From contig JAPKYZ010000021.1 in assembly GCA_026394055.1 (NCBI GenBank), positions 186,001 to 250,000 of the forward strand: DNA of 64,000 bases, given 5' to 3'. The position numbers were made by a program, and so were the translations under genes. Below the pieces are notes generated by a model. That model saw only the letters and a list, made by a program, of their open reading frames with translations, made no database searches and was not told the origin of the DNA. Origin of the DNA: Acidobacteriota bacterium. Lineage in GTDB: Bacteria > Acidobacteriota > Terriglobia > Bryobacterales > Bryobacteraceae. This document shows, piece by piece, positions 42,619-50,059 of this stretch (its first letter is position 1; each line of letters begins with the position of its first letter).

Positions 42619-42945
42619 CTAGCCAATATCGCAGCGGTCGCCACCCAGCCGGTACCGGTTGGCGGCGATCCAGCGGTAGACCCGGTCGCCGATGGGGTCA
42701 AAGATGGGCAGCATCGCAAGAGCCGGCAGCACCAGCAGCCAGATCAGCGGCAGCTTCAGCGCAATGGCCTTGACGGCCTGCCAGTAGATCAGCCGCTGGC
42801 CACCTTTTTCGACCACGATGCTGCCCTGCGCTTCGGTGTTGGGCACCCACCGCGTAAGCTTCAGCCAATCCAGCGCTTCGCCCATTCGCCGCGAGCGTTG
42901 GCAGAACGTGCAGCGGCCATCGTAGAGAACGGTCATGGCGGTCAT
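42619..42945 (-). CDS. Thiol-disulfide oxidoreductase DCC family protein (DUF393)
   Basis: The 108-residue protein has the DCC motif near its start (TVLYDGRCTFCQRSRRM), a CxxC pair as in thioredoxin-like folds, and the family end motif FDPIGDRVYRWIAANR. A hydrophobic central stretch (LPLIWLLVLPALAML) suggests membrane contact. It should act in thiol-disulfide chemistry; the partner is unknown. Its ATG overlaps the hpnE stop (ATGA), so it is coupled to hopanoid-lipid synthesis, perhaps only by chance of operon structure. Confidence 0.8.
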   Translation of the reverse strand: MTAMTVLYDGRCTFCQRSRRMGEALDWLKLTRWVPNTEAQGSIVVEKGGQRLIYWQAVKAIALKLPLIWLLVLPALAMLPIFDPIGDRVYRWIAANRYRLGGDRCDIG

Positions 42946-44189
42946 GCGATGTCCGGCAGCAGAAATTTCTTGCCACTCACCGCCTCAGCGGCGATGTAGC
43001 CGCTGCGGACGGCGCCTTCCATGGTCGCTGGCCAGCCGGAGCGGGTCCAGTCACCGGCCAGAAAGACGTTGGGCTCGGCCGTGCGGACGTCCGGGCGCAG
43101 CAGCTCCGCGGCGGGACTGGCGGAGAACGTCGCCCGAGCTTCCTTCACCACGTGCGCCTTGATCAGCTTCGCCTCGCGCACCAACGGCAGAAACTCCGCC
43201 AGATCGCGCACGGCCAAGTCGATCACCTCCTGCCGCGGCATTTCGAGCAACGAGCGCGAGGCGCTGACCACCACCTGCAGATAGTCGCCGGAGCCTTTGG
43301 TGAAGAACCATTGCATGGTGCGATCAAGCAGCGTGCCGTGCGGCAGATCGGTGACGGGCCGGTCAAACCAGAGGTGGATGCCGGTGATGGGCGAATAGTC
43401 AAAGCCGCGCGCGGGCTCGACGGGCAGGGCCGAGACGTAGGCGTCAGCGGTCTTGAGTTCGCCGTTGACGCGGACGCCCGCGCCGCTGAACTCGTCAACA
43501 CGCGCGCGCAAGTGGATGCGCACGGTCGGGTAGCGGCTCCAGGCCTCGCTTGAATAGAGGCTGCCGAGCGGTACGTTAGGGATGCCCATCTCATAGGAGT
43601 CGCGGGCAGCGAGAAAGCCCAGCCAGAAGACCTGGAAGCCGTGGATGGCGGCCATGCGGTCCAGCTCCTCATTGATGGCGCTCACCAGGACCTGCCGCCA
43701 GAAACGCTCGATCAAGCGCGCGGGCTGCTTCTTTTCCTGGAGCCACTGGAGCATCGTGATCTGCGCCAAGTCCGTGCGCGAGGTGCGCTCCATTTGTAGC
43801 GCCAGCAGCGCGCGGCCGAGCGCTAGTTTTTCGCCGAGCGAGAGCCAGGTGGCTTTCAGGAACGATTCCGTGAAGTGCAGCGGCTTGGGGAAGTGCCCCG
43901 CTTCAAGCGTCGAGGTGCGGCCGCCGGGTTCGATGAAGTAGAACCGCTTGTGCCACCCGATGCGGTCTGCAACTTTCAGGCGGCCATAAAAATCGAGCAG
44001 GTTGACGCAGCACTTCAGCAAAATGTGCTGGCAGTTGTCGATGTGTTCGCCACCGACGTCGTAGGACGTGGCCCGGCCACCCAGGAAGGGCCGAGCTTCA
44101 TAGAGATCCACCGAATAGCCCGCATCGCCCAGCGCCGCCGCGCAGGCCAGGCCCGCCAATCCGCCACCCGCAATGATTACTGAGGGCAT
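42942..44189 (-). CDS. hpnE: Hydroxysqualene dehydroxylase
   Basis: The 415-residue FAD enzyme begins SVIIAGGGLAGLACAAALGDAGY, with the dinucleotide fold. FLGGRATSYDVGGEHIDNCQHILLKCC follows, close to the HpnE family pattern (DNGQHxLLGCC). HpnE, with HpnC and HpnD, converts farnesyl diphosphate through presqualene diphosphate and hydroxysqualene to squalene, the hopanoid precursor. HpnC and HpnD are not in the window, so the pathway genes are elsewhere or upstream partners have moved. General phytoene-desaturase-like amine oxidases are the alternative family. Confidence 0.88.
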   Translation of the reverse strand: MPSVIIAGGGLAGLACAAALGDAGYSVDLYEARPFLGGRATSYDVGGEHIDNCQHILLKCCVNLLDFYGRLKVADRIGWHKRFYFIEPGGRTSTLEAGHFPKPLHFTESFLKATWLSLGEKLALGRALLALQMERTSRTDLAQITMLQWLQEKKQPARLIERFWRQVLVSAINEELDRMAAIHGFQVFWLGFLAARDSYEMGIPNVPLGSLYSSEAWSRYPTVRIHLRARVDEFSGAGVRVNGELKTADAYVSALPVEPARGFDYSPITGIHLWFDRPVTDLPHGTLLDRTMQWFFTKGSGDYLQVVVSASRSLLEMPRQEVIDLAVRDLAEFLPLVREAKLIKAHVVKEARATFSASPAAELLRPDVRTAEPNVFLAGDWTRSGWPATMEGAVRSGYIAAEAVSGKKFLLPDIA

Positions 44190-44334
44190 GGGCTGGCTTT
44201 CGGGTGCTGGGTTGGGGCGGAGAAGTACGACATGGGCCGGTGCTGGAGACGATCTAATTGTTCGATGAGAGATCGCGCGCTTAGTTCCAGTTTAGTTGGG
44301 CGAAGCGGCGAGCGGCTTCCCGTTGTCAGGTAGA

Positions 44335-44358
44335 AGCCCCACGCTTACGCATGGGGCT
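44335..44358. repeat. REP-like element, copy 4 (single arm)
   Basis: Only one arm is present (AGCCCCACGCTTACGC...). Its central bases differ from the others: CGCTTACGC replaces AAGCTCACGC, so on the other strand the T.T mismatch in the arm hairpin becomes T.G. It lies 20 bp past the stop of the S9 peptidase gene ending at 44378, upstream of hpnE. A solo arm suggests that one arm is the basic unit. Confidence 0.75.
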
Positions 44359-44377
44359 GGGGCGGCGCGGGCAGCAG

Positions 44378-46297
44378 CTATTGCAGGTGCTTCTCCACCC
44401 AGCCGATATGGCGCTCCATGATGTTCTGCACGAACTTGGGCTCCTGGGGCCCGTGTTGGGTGCGCGGGTAGGTGACCATCTGGGTCTCAATGCCGCGGCG
44501 CTTCAGGGCGCTGTAGAACTCCATCCCCTGCGACGGAGGCACGCGCGGATCGATGGCGCCGTGCAGCACCAGCAGCGGCGTGGTGGCTTTGCTGACGTGA
44601 TAAAGCGGGGAGCGTTCGATGTAGAGCTGCGGCGTCTGCCACGGGCTGCCATCGAAGTAGTCATCGAGCACAGAGGGGATGTCGTTGGTGCCCCACATGC
44701 TGATCAAGTTGGTGAGACCGGCACCAGCGGCGGCGGCCTTGAAGCGCGTGGTTTGGGTGACGGTCCAAAACGTCATGTAGCCGCCGTAGCTCCAGCCCAT
44801 GACGGCCATCTTCGCGGGGTCGGCGATGCCATCGGCAATCACTTTGTCGACACCAGTCATGATGTCGTTGTAGTCCAGCGTGCCCCACTCTTTGAAGACG
44901 CCCGCTTGAAACTTGTTGCCGTACGCAGTGGAGCCGCGCGGGTTGGGCCGCAGCACCGCCCAGCCTTTGGCGGCGAAGCTGGCAATGGGGTACAGGCCGG
45001 GGCCGGCGATGTAGTTTTCGCCAAAGACACCGGAGGGGCCACCGTGGATGTTCAGCACCAGCGGGTAGCGCTTGCCCGCTTCATAGCCCACCGGCAGCGT
45101 GAGCACGCCTTCCACCTCCAGGCCATCATTCGACTTCCAGCTGATCACTTTGGTTGCACCCAACGTATGTGTAGGAGCCGCTTCATTCGCATTGCTCAGC
45201 TTCATTGCCGCGGGTGGCGACACCGAGAGCGAGTACGCTTCCGGCGCCTGCTCCGGCGTCTGGTAGGCGGCACACAGCACACTGCCATCGGCGGACATCT
45301 TGGGCGCGGAGAAGACGCCCCGCGGCGGCGTGTAGAGCACGGTGGGCGGGCCATCCACCGGCATACGGTAAACGGCGCTGCGGGTCTTGCGCGGCTCAAA
45401 GACCAGCATGCCCGTGGAATCGGGCAGCCAGTCCATCAACTGCGGCGTCTCGTTTTCAGTGGCGGGCAATTCACGGACGTCGCCCGTCGCGCGGGTGAGC
45501 AGCGCGACGCGGGAGCCGTTCAAGCGCTTGGCATTCGTATTGCGGACAAACGCGACATAGCGGCCATCAGGCGAATAACGCGGCTGGCCTTCAGTGGCGC
45601 CGGTGGCCACTAGGCGCGTGACGGCGCCGCTTTCCACCACCACTTCGGCGATGTCGCTCTTGCGGGCGTCATCGGCGTCGGGGTTGGGGCGGATCTCAAA
45701 AGCGATGCGGCGCGAATCGGGGGACCAATCAATCCCCCCCACATTCTCAGCACCGGTGGTGAGCTTCTTCAGTTCGCCCTTGCCTGCAGCGCTGGTCACC
45801 CAGAGGATACCGTTGCGGGGATTTTCGTCGACCACCGTGAAGTCGCGCTTTTCGCGGACGCGGCGCTCGCGGTCCGCATCGGCGGGCGCGGCAACGATGG
45901 CCAGCCACTTGCCGTCGGGCGAAAGCTGATAGCTTGCAAAGCCATCGGGCAGGCTGGTGATCTTCTCAGCCTCACCACCGGCAATGGCAATGCGGTAGAT
46001 CTGCCGCTTGCCGTCGCGGTCACTGGCGAAATAAAGGCTCTGCGAATCGGTGGACCACTGGGGCGCATTCGCGCTCTTGTCACCACGGGTGAGCTGCTGG
46101 CGACGCGAGCCGTCAATGGGGCCCACCCAGATGTGGGTCCGCTGCTCGCTCTTGTCGGTGTCGATGACGGCGCGTGTCTGCGTCCAGGCGGCCCAGCGGG
46201 CATTGGGGGAAGGCACCACGTCGCCCACCGTGACAATCTTCATCTGCTCGGCCGGGGTCCATTGCGCCAGCAGGAGAAAAACAAAGTTAGCGTACAT
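44378..46297 (-). CDS. S9 family peptidase (prolyl oligopeptidase/acylaminoacyl-peptidase type)
   Basis: The 639-residue protein has a short N-terminal hydrophobic segment and a WD40-like/TolB beta-propeller (repeats such as PQWSTDSQSLYFASDRDG, YQLSPDGKWLAI, RYSPDGRYVAFVR). The alpha/beta-hydrolase domain has the nucleophile in MGWSYGGY, the acid in HGAIDPRVPP and the histidine in RTQHGPQ. It likely cleaves oligopeptides in the periplasm. It overlaps the preceding S9 gene by 11 bp and is about as long; the two are paralogues from a tandem duplication. Confidence 0.9.
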   Translation of the reverse strand: MYANFVFLLLAQWTPAEQMKIVTVGDVVPSPNARWAAWTQTRAVIDTDKSEQRTHIWVGPIDGSRRQQLTRGDKSANAPQWSTDSQSLYFASDRDGKRQIYRIAIAGGEAEKITSLPDGFASYQLSPDGKWLAIVAAPADADRERRVREKRDFTVVDENPRNGILWVTSAAGKGELKKLTTGAENVGGIDWSPDSRRIAFEIRPNPDADDARKSDIAEVVVESGAVTRLVATGATEGQPRYSPDGRYVAFVRNTNAKRLNGSRVALLTRATGDVRELPATENETPQLMDWLPDSTGMLVFEPRKTRSAVYRMPVDGPPTVLYTPPRGVFSAPKMSADGSVLCAAYQTPEQAPEAYSLSVSPPAAMKLSNANEAAPTHTLGATKVISWKSNDGLEVEGVLTLPVGYEAGKRYPLVLNIHGGPSGVFGENYIAGPGLYPIASFAAKGWAVLRPNPRGSTAYGNKFQAGVFKEWGTLDYNDIMTGVDKVIADGIADPAKMAVMGWSYGGYMTFWTVTQTTRFKAAAAGAGLTNLISMWGTNDIPSVLDDYFDGSPWQTPQLYIERSPLYHVSKATTPLLVLHGAIDPRVPPSQGMEFYSALKRRGIETQMVTYPRTQHGPQEPKFVQNIMERHIGWVEKHLQ

Positions 46298-48224
46298 AGC
46301 GATCCATCCATTCCATGTTCCGGGTCATGATGTCGAGCATGAACTTGGGCTCCACGGGCCCATGCGGCATGCGGGGATAGGTGACCATTTTCGTGGTGAC
46401 ACCCTGGCGCTTGAGCGACTCGTAGAACTCCTTGCCCTGCGTGATGGGCACGCGGAGGTCCGCCTGGCCATGCAGGATCAGCGTGGGCGTGGTGACGCCT
46501 TTGACGAAGTTCATGGGGGAGTGTTTTTGGAAGTTGTCGAACGCGGCCCAGGGCTCGCCACCGAAGTAATCGGGCAGGAAGCCGGGGATGTCGGCGGTGC
46601 CGGTGAAGCTCCAGAGATTGGTCACCGGAGCGCCCGCGGCGGCGGCCTTGAAGCGCTTGGTTTGCGTAACGATCCAGCTGGTCATGTAGCCGCCGTAGCT
46701 CCAGCCAAGCACGCCCATGTGCTCCGGATCGGCGATGCCTTGCTTGATCACTTCATCCACGCCCGCCATCAGGTCCTCATAGTCCTTGCCGCCCCAGTCC
46801 TTGTAGTTGGCAAAGCGGAACTCGCGGCCATAGCCCGAAGAGCCGCGAATATTGGGCCGGAGCACGGCGTAACCCTTCTCCGACAGCGCCGCCAGCGGGT
46901 AGATGCCATAGCGGCCCAAAAAAGTCTCGGAGAAGGCGCCCGCCGGGCCACCGTGGATGTTCAGCAGGAAGGGGTACTTCTTGCCCTTCTCGTAGCTGGC
47001 GGGCAACGTCAGCAGACCTTCCACCGGCAGGCCATCTTTTGACTTCCAAGTGATGACGCGCGTCTCACCCAACGAGAACTTGGGCAGCGCGGCATTAGCG
47101 GCAGAGACCTTGACGGGCTTACGGTCCGCCAGCGCCATCACGAAGACTTCGGCCGGCTCCGAGGATGATTCCTGAGTCAGGGCCAGGTGAGTGCCCGACG
47201 CGTTCACGGCCGCGCCCGCCGCAATTCCCATGCTGGGCGTATAGAACACGGCGGGCGGCCCATCGACGGGCATGGCGTAGAGCGCCTGCTTGGTGCGCAA
47301 CGCCTCCGCAAACAGCATCCGCGCGGAATCACCCGTCCAGCCGATCAGCTTGGGCTGTTCGTCGAACGTCTTGGGCAGCACGCGCAGTTCGCCGCTGGCG
47401 CGGTTCATCAGCACGACGCGATTCTCCTGCGCCCAGCGCGGCGGGTCGGTGGAGCGGACAAAGGCCAGATGCTTCCCATCGGGCGAATAGTGCGGATCAC
47501 TTTCGCTGGCGTTGGTCGAGGCCAGTGTCTTCACGGTGGCGCCCTCCACTTCTACTTCAGCCAGATCCGAAGTAGTCCAGTGGTCGGCCAGCGGGCTTTT
47601 CACGTGGCCGTAGGCGATGCGCTTAGAATCGGGCGACCAGGTGATCTCCGCGATGTGCCGCTCAGCGCCCACCAGCTTCTTGGGCTTGCGCGGGCCGTCG
47701 CCTTCGGCATCGATCACCCAGAGCCCGGCGTTGCCCGTGTGCTCGTCGATGACGGTCCAGTCGCGCTTTTCCTTCTTCGCTTTCTCGTCATCGGCGCGCT
47801 CTTCAGTAGCCGTCAGCGCCACGCGCTTGCCGTCGGGCGAAAGGCGATAGCTGGCGAGGGCGCCCTTCCAATCGGTGAGCGCTTCCGCCTCGCCACCGTC
47901 AATCGCGATGCGGTAGAGCTGCTGCTTGCCGGTGCGGTTCGACAGAAAGTAGACCTGCTTGGAATCCGGCGCCCACGCCGGCGCGCTGGCATTCTTGTCG
48001 GCAGCCGTGAGAGCAAAGCGGCCGGTGCCGGTGGAGCTGGCTACCATGATCTGGGTGGCCATTTCGCTCTTATCGGTTTCCATCACGGCGCGAGTTTCCA
48101 CCCACACGACATGCTTGCCATCGGGTGAGGGTGCGGGCGCGGTAACGCTCTTAACTTTAAGCGCGAGTTCCGGCGTCCATTGCGCAAGCGCGACGCTGGC
48201 CACGAGAAAGATGAAGCTACGCAT
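46287..48224 (-). CDS. S9 family peptidase, tandem paralogue
   Basis: 645 residues from the ATG at 48224, which gives a proper signal sequence (MRSFIFLVASVALAQW). The frame extends 26 codons upstream without homology-like features. The propeller repeats read YRLSPDGKRVAL, ITWSPDSKRIAYG and HYSPDGKHLAFVR. Catalytic residues are in LGWSYGGY, LHGQADLRVP and RMPHGPVEP. It is the first gene of a two-gene tandem with the peptidase ending at 44378. Both keep the full triad, so neither is degenerate. Different propellers suggest different peptide ranges, which is inference. Confidence 0.9.
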   Translation of the reverse strand: MRSFIFLVASVALAQWTPELALKVKSVTAPAPSPDGKHVVWVETRAVMETDKSEMATQIMVASSTGTGRFALTAADKNASAPAWAPDSKQVYFLSNRTGKQQLYRIAIDGGEAEALTDWKGALASYRLSPDGKRVALTATEERADDEKAKKEKRDWTVIDEHTGNAGLWVIDAEGDGPRKPKKLVGAERHIAEITWSPDSKRIAYGHVKSPLADHWTTSDLAEVEVEGATVKTLASTNASESDPHYSPDGKHLAFVRSTDPPRWAQENRVVLMNRASGELRVLPKTFDEQPKLIGWTGDSARMLFAEALRTKQALYAMPVDGPPAVFYTPSMGIAAGAAVNASGTHLALTQESSSEPAEVFVMALADRKPVKVSAANAALPKFSLGETRVITWKSKDGLPVEGLLTLPASYEKGKKYPFLLNIHGGPAGAFSETFLGRYGIYPLAALSEKGYAVLRPNIRGSSGYGREFRFANYKDWGGKDYEDLMAGVDEVIKQGIADPEHMGVLGWSYGGYMTSWIVTQTKRFKAAAAGAPVTNLWSFTGTADIPGFLPDYFGGEPWAAFDNFQKHSPMNFVKGVTTPTLILHGQADLRVPITQGKEFYESLKRQGVTTKMVTYPRMPHGPVEPKFMLDIMTRNMEWMDRYVR

Positions 48225-48255
48225 CCCGCCATTGTAGCGGGGCAGGCGGTACGCC

Positions 48256-49119
48256 CTACAGCACCGCCCGCATTTCCTTGACCGCCTTTTCGAGCGAGGC
48301 ACCCTGGTCGCCAGTGGGGAGATATTCCATGGTCATGTAATGCGCGTAGCCGGTCTTCTTAATAGCCGCGTAGATGTTCGCGTAATTCATCTCGCCGGTG
48401 CCGGGTTCGTGGCGGCCGGGGTTGTCGGCGATGTGGAAGACACGAACGTGCGGCGCGGCTTCCACGACGGTGCGCGTGACGTTCCCCAGCTGGATCTGCT
48501 CGTGATAGATGTCGAACAGCAGCTTCACGTGGGGGTTATTGGTCTCCTTCACCATGCGGAGGCCGTCCACGCAGTTCGACATAAAGAAGCCTTTGTGGTC
48601 CACCTTGTTGTTCAGCGGCTCAATGATCATGGTGACTTGAGCCTTGGCGGCCATCTCACCCGCGCGCTTGCAACCTTCCAGCATTGAGGCGAACTGTTCG
48701 TCAAAGCTGCGGCCGGCGATGGCATTACCGGACATCAGCAGCAGCTGCGGAATCTCGAGCTTCTTGGCCCACTCGATCTGCCGCGCTACTTCTTTCAACA
48801 TCGACGGGCGCTGGGCCGGGTCCAGCATGGAGACGGGTTCCTTGCCCCAGTTGGGCATGGCGGAAATGGTGTCCATGCCCAGCTTCAAGGATCGGGCCGC
48901 GGCCATCTTCCCTTTCACCTCCGCGTCGGACCATTCCAGATGTTCGCCCACCAGCTCCACGCTTTCGCAGCCCGCCTTGGCCGCGATCTCGAGCTTCTGC
49001 TCAAAGGTGCCCTTCAAGGTCCACAGCATCACGGATGCCTTGGGACGCGCGGGACCCTGGGGAGCAGCGCTGGCCACAGCGGCCGCAGCGGTGGAAGAAA
49101 CAAAGGTGCGACGAAGCAT
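48256..49119 (-). CDS. Hydroxypyruvate isomerase-like TIM-barrel protein, exported
   Basis: The 287-residue protein has a leader with RR (MLRRTFVSSTAAAAVASAA). The xylose-isomerase-like barrel of the Hyi/IolI group follows: ESVELVGEHLEW, MIIEPLNNKVDHKGFF, KLLFDIYHEQIQLGN and RVFHIADNPGRHEPGTGEMNY, where Glu, Asp, His and Glu form the metal site. The best match is hydroxypyruvate isomerase, but an exported member may act on other sugars; Acidobacteria have many. The start is only 19 bp from the divergent gene at 49139. Confidence 0.82.
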   Translation of the reverse strand: MLRRTFVSSTAAAAVASAAPQGPARPKASVMLWTLKGTFEQKLEIAAKAGCESVELVGEHLEWSDAEVKGKMAAARSLKLGMDTISAMPNWGKEPVSMLDPAQRPSMLKEVARQIEWAKKLEIPQLLLMSGNAIAGRSFDEQFASMLEGCKRAGEMAAKAQVTMIIEPLNNKVDHKGFFMSNCVDGLRMVKETNNPHVKLLFDIYHEQIQLGNVTRTVVEAAPHVRVFHIADNPGRHEPGTGEMNYANIYAAIKKTGYAHYMTMEYLPTGDQGASLEKAVKEMRAVL

Positions 49120-49138
49120 ATGGGTATATTATGTGCCC

Positions 49139-50029
49139 ATGTCAGACGCCGCGCATTTGATGATCAATGTGTATAGCGGAGAGCGGCAGCTCTTCCCCCA
49201 AGGGACGGAGTTTCTCATCACCATCTCCGATCTGAAGCGCGGACAGCGGTTCCGGGGGACGCGGCCCGGGCCGACGTTTCCAGTGAACCTGCCTTTTCAC
49301 AACGACGGCACCGATCAAGTGAATGTGGTGGTCTTTCGCGACGGCATCGGGCAGACGGCGCTAGGCCCGGTGAAACTGCGGCCCAACGCCTGGGTGACGG
49401 CGGACTTGATGCTATTGCCCAAGGCGGGCGAGCTGAACTTTGCCCAGAGTACATGGCGGACGCTGCCCGAGAATCTGCGGGCGTTCTTCCGCGAGGAAGA
49501 TAAGTACGGGCAGTTATTGGAACTAAAAGAGCAGCGCTTGGCGACACTACTCAATGTGGTGACGGCGGCACAGCTGATCGACTTTGAAGGACGCAGCGCG
49601 TTCTCGTACTTTGAGGAACTGGTGTGGGGCAAGTTGATGCCGGACCGGTTTTTGGGATGGGTGGATCGCGCACTGGTACCGCTGCTGGAGAAGGGCCCCT
49701 TTAAGCCCAGCCCGGCGGGACTGCATGCCGGGGCCACGCGGACGTTTAAGCAGCGGCAGTTTCCGTTTTCGAACATCCAGTTCTCACTGCATGAGAACGA
49801 CCACCACCCCACTCGGGCCGACCTGGTGCTGGTGGAGTTCGACATGGACCTCTACCAGGACCTGCTGCTGCACGGGATGCTGGAAGTGTTGCCGAACCAC
49901 CTGAGCGGCGGCAAAACGGACCCGCGCATGGTCTACATGCTGCGGTGGATGGCAGGCAAGCAGCAGGGCCAGGATTTCGCACCGCCCTACACAATCCGGC
50001 GAGAAGTGGCGGGCGCGGCCGGGGTTTAA
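49139..50029 (+). CDS. Hypothetical protein
   Basis: 296 residues from the ATG at 49139 (MSDAAHLMINVYSGERQLFP); a frame reaching upstream to 48644 would lie entirely inside the divergent TIM-barrel gene. An internal ATG at 49160 is an alternative start. Visible features are a beta-rich first 90 residues (FLITISDLKRGQRFRG, NVVVFRDGIGQTALGPVKL) with a helical middle (TWRTLPENLRAFFREEDKYGQLLEL). I recognise no family. It is followed 30 bp later by trpEG on the same strand, but a functional link is not suggested by the sequence. Confidence 0.65.
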   Translation: MSDAAHLMINVYSGERQLFPQGTEFLITISDLKRGQRFRGTRPGPTFPVNLPFHNDGTDQVNVVVFRDGIGQTALGPVKLRPNAWVTADLMLLPKAGELNFAQSTWRTLPENLRAFFREEDKYGQLLELKEQRLATLLNVVTAAQLIDFEGRSAFSYFEELVWGKLMPDRFLGWVDRALVPLLEKGPFKPSPAGLHAGATRTFKQRQFPFSNIQFSLHENDHHPTRADLVLVEFDMDLYQDLLLHGMLEVLPNHLSGGKTDPRMVYMLRWMAGKQQGQDFAPPYTIRREVAGAAGV

Positions 50030-50059
50030 GCAAGCCTTGGCCTCAAAACGCCATAATGG

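Noticed and set aside
44351-45613. A 420-codon plus-strand frame opposite an S9 peptidase
   Set aside because: The composition is that of an antisense shadow (His/Arg/Gly-rich) and the opposite strand holds complete S9 motifs.
47187-48128. A 313-codon plus-strand frame opposite the second S9 peptidase
   Set aside because: Same reason; antisense shadow of a recognised gene.
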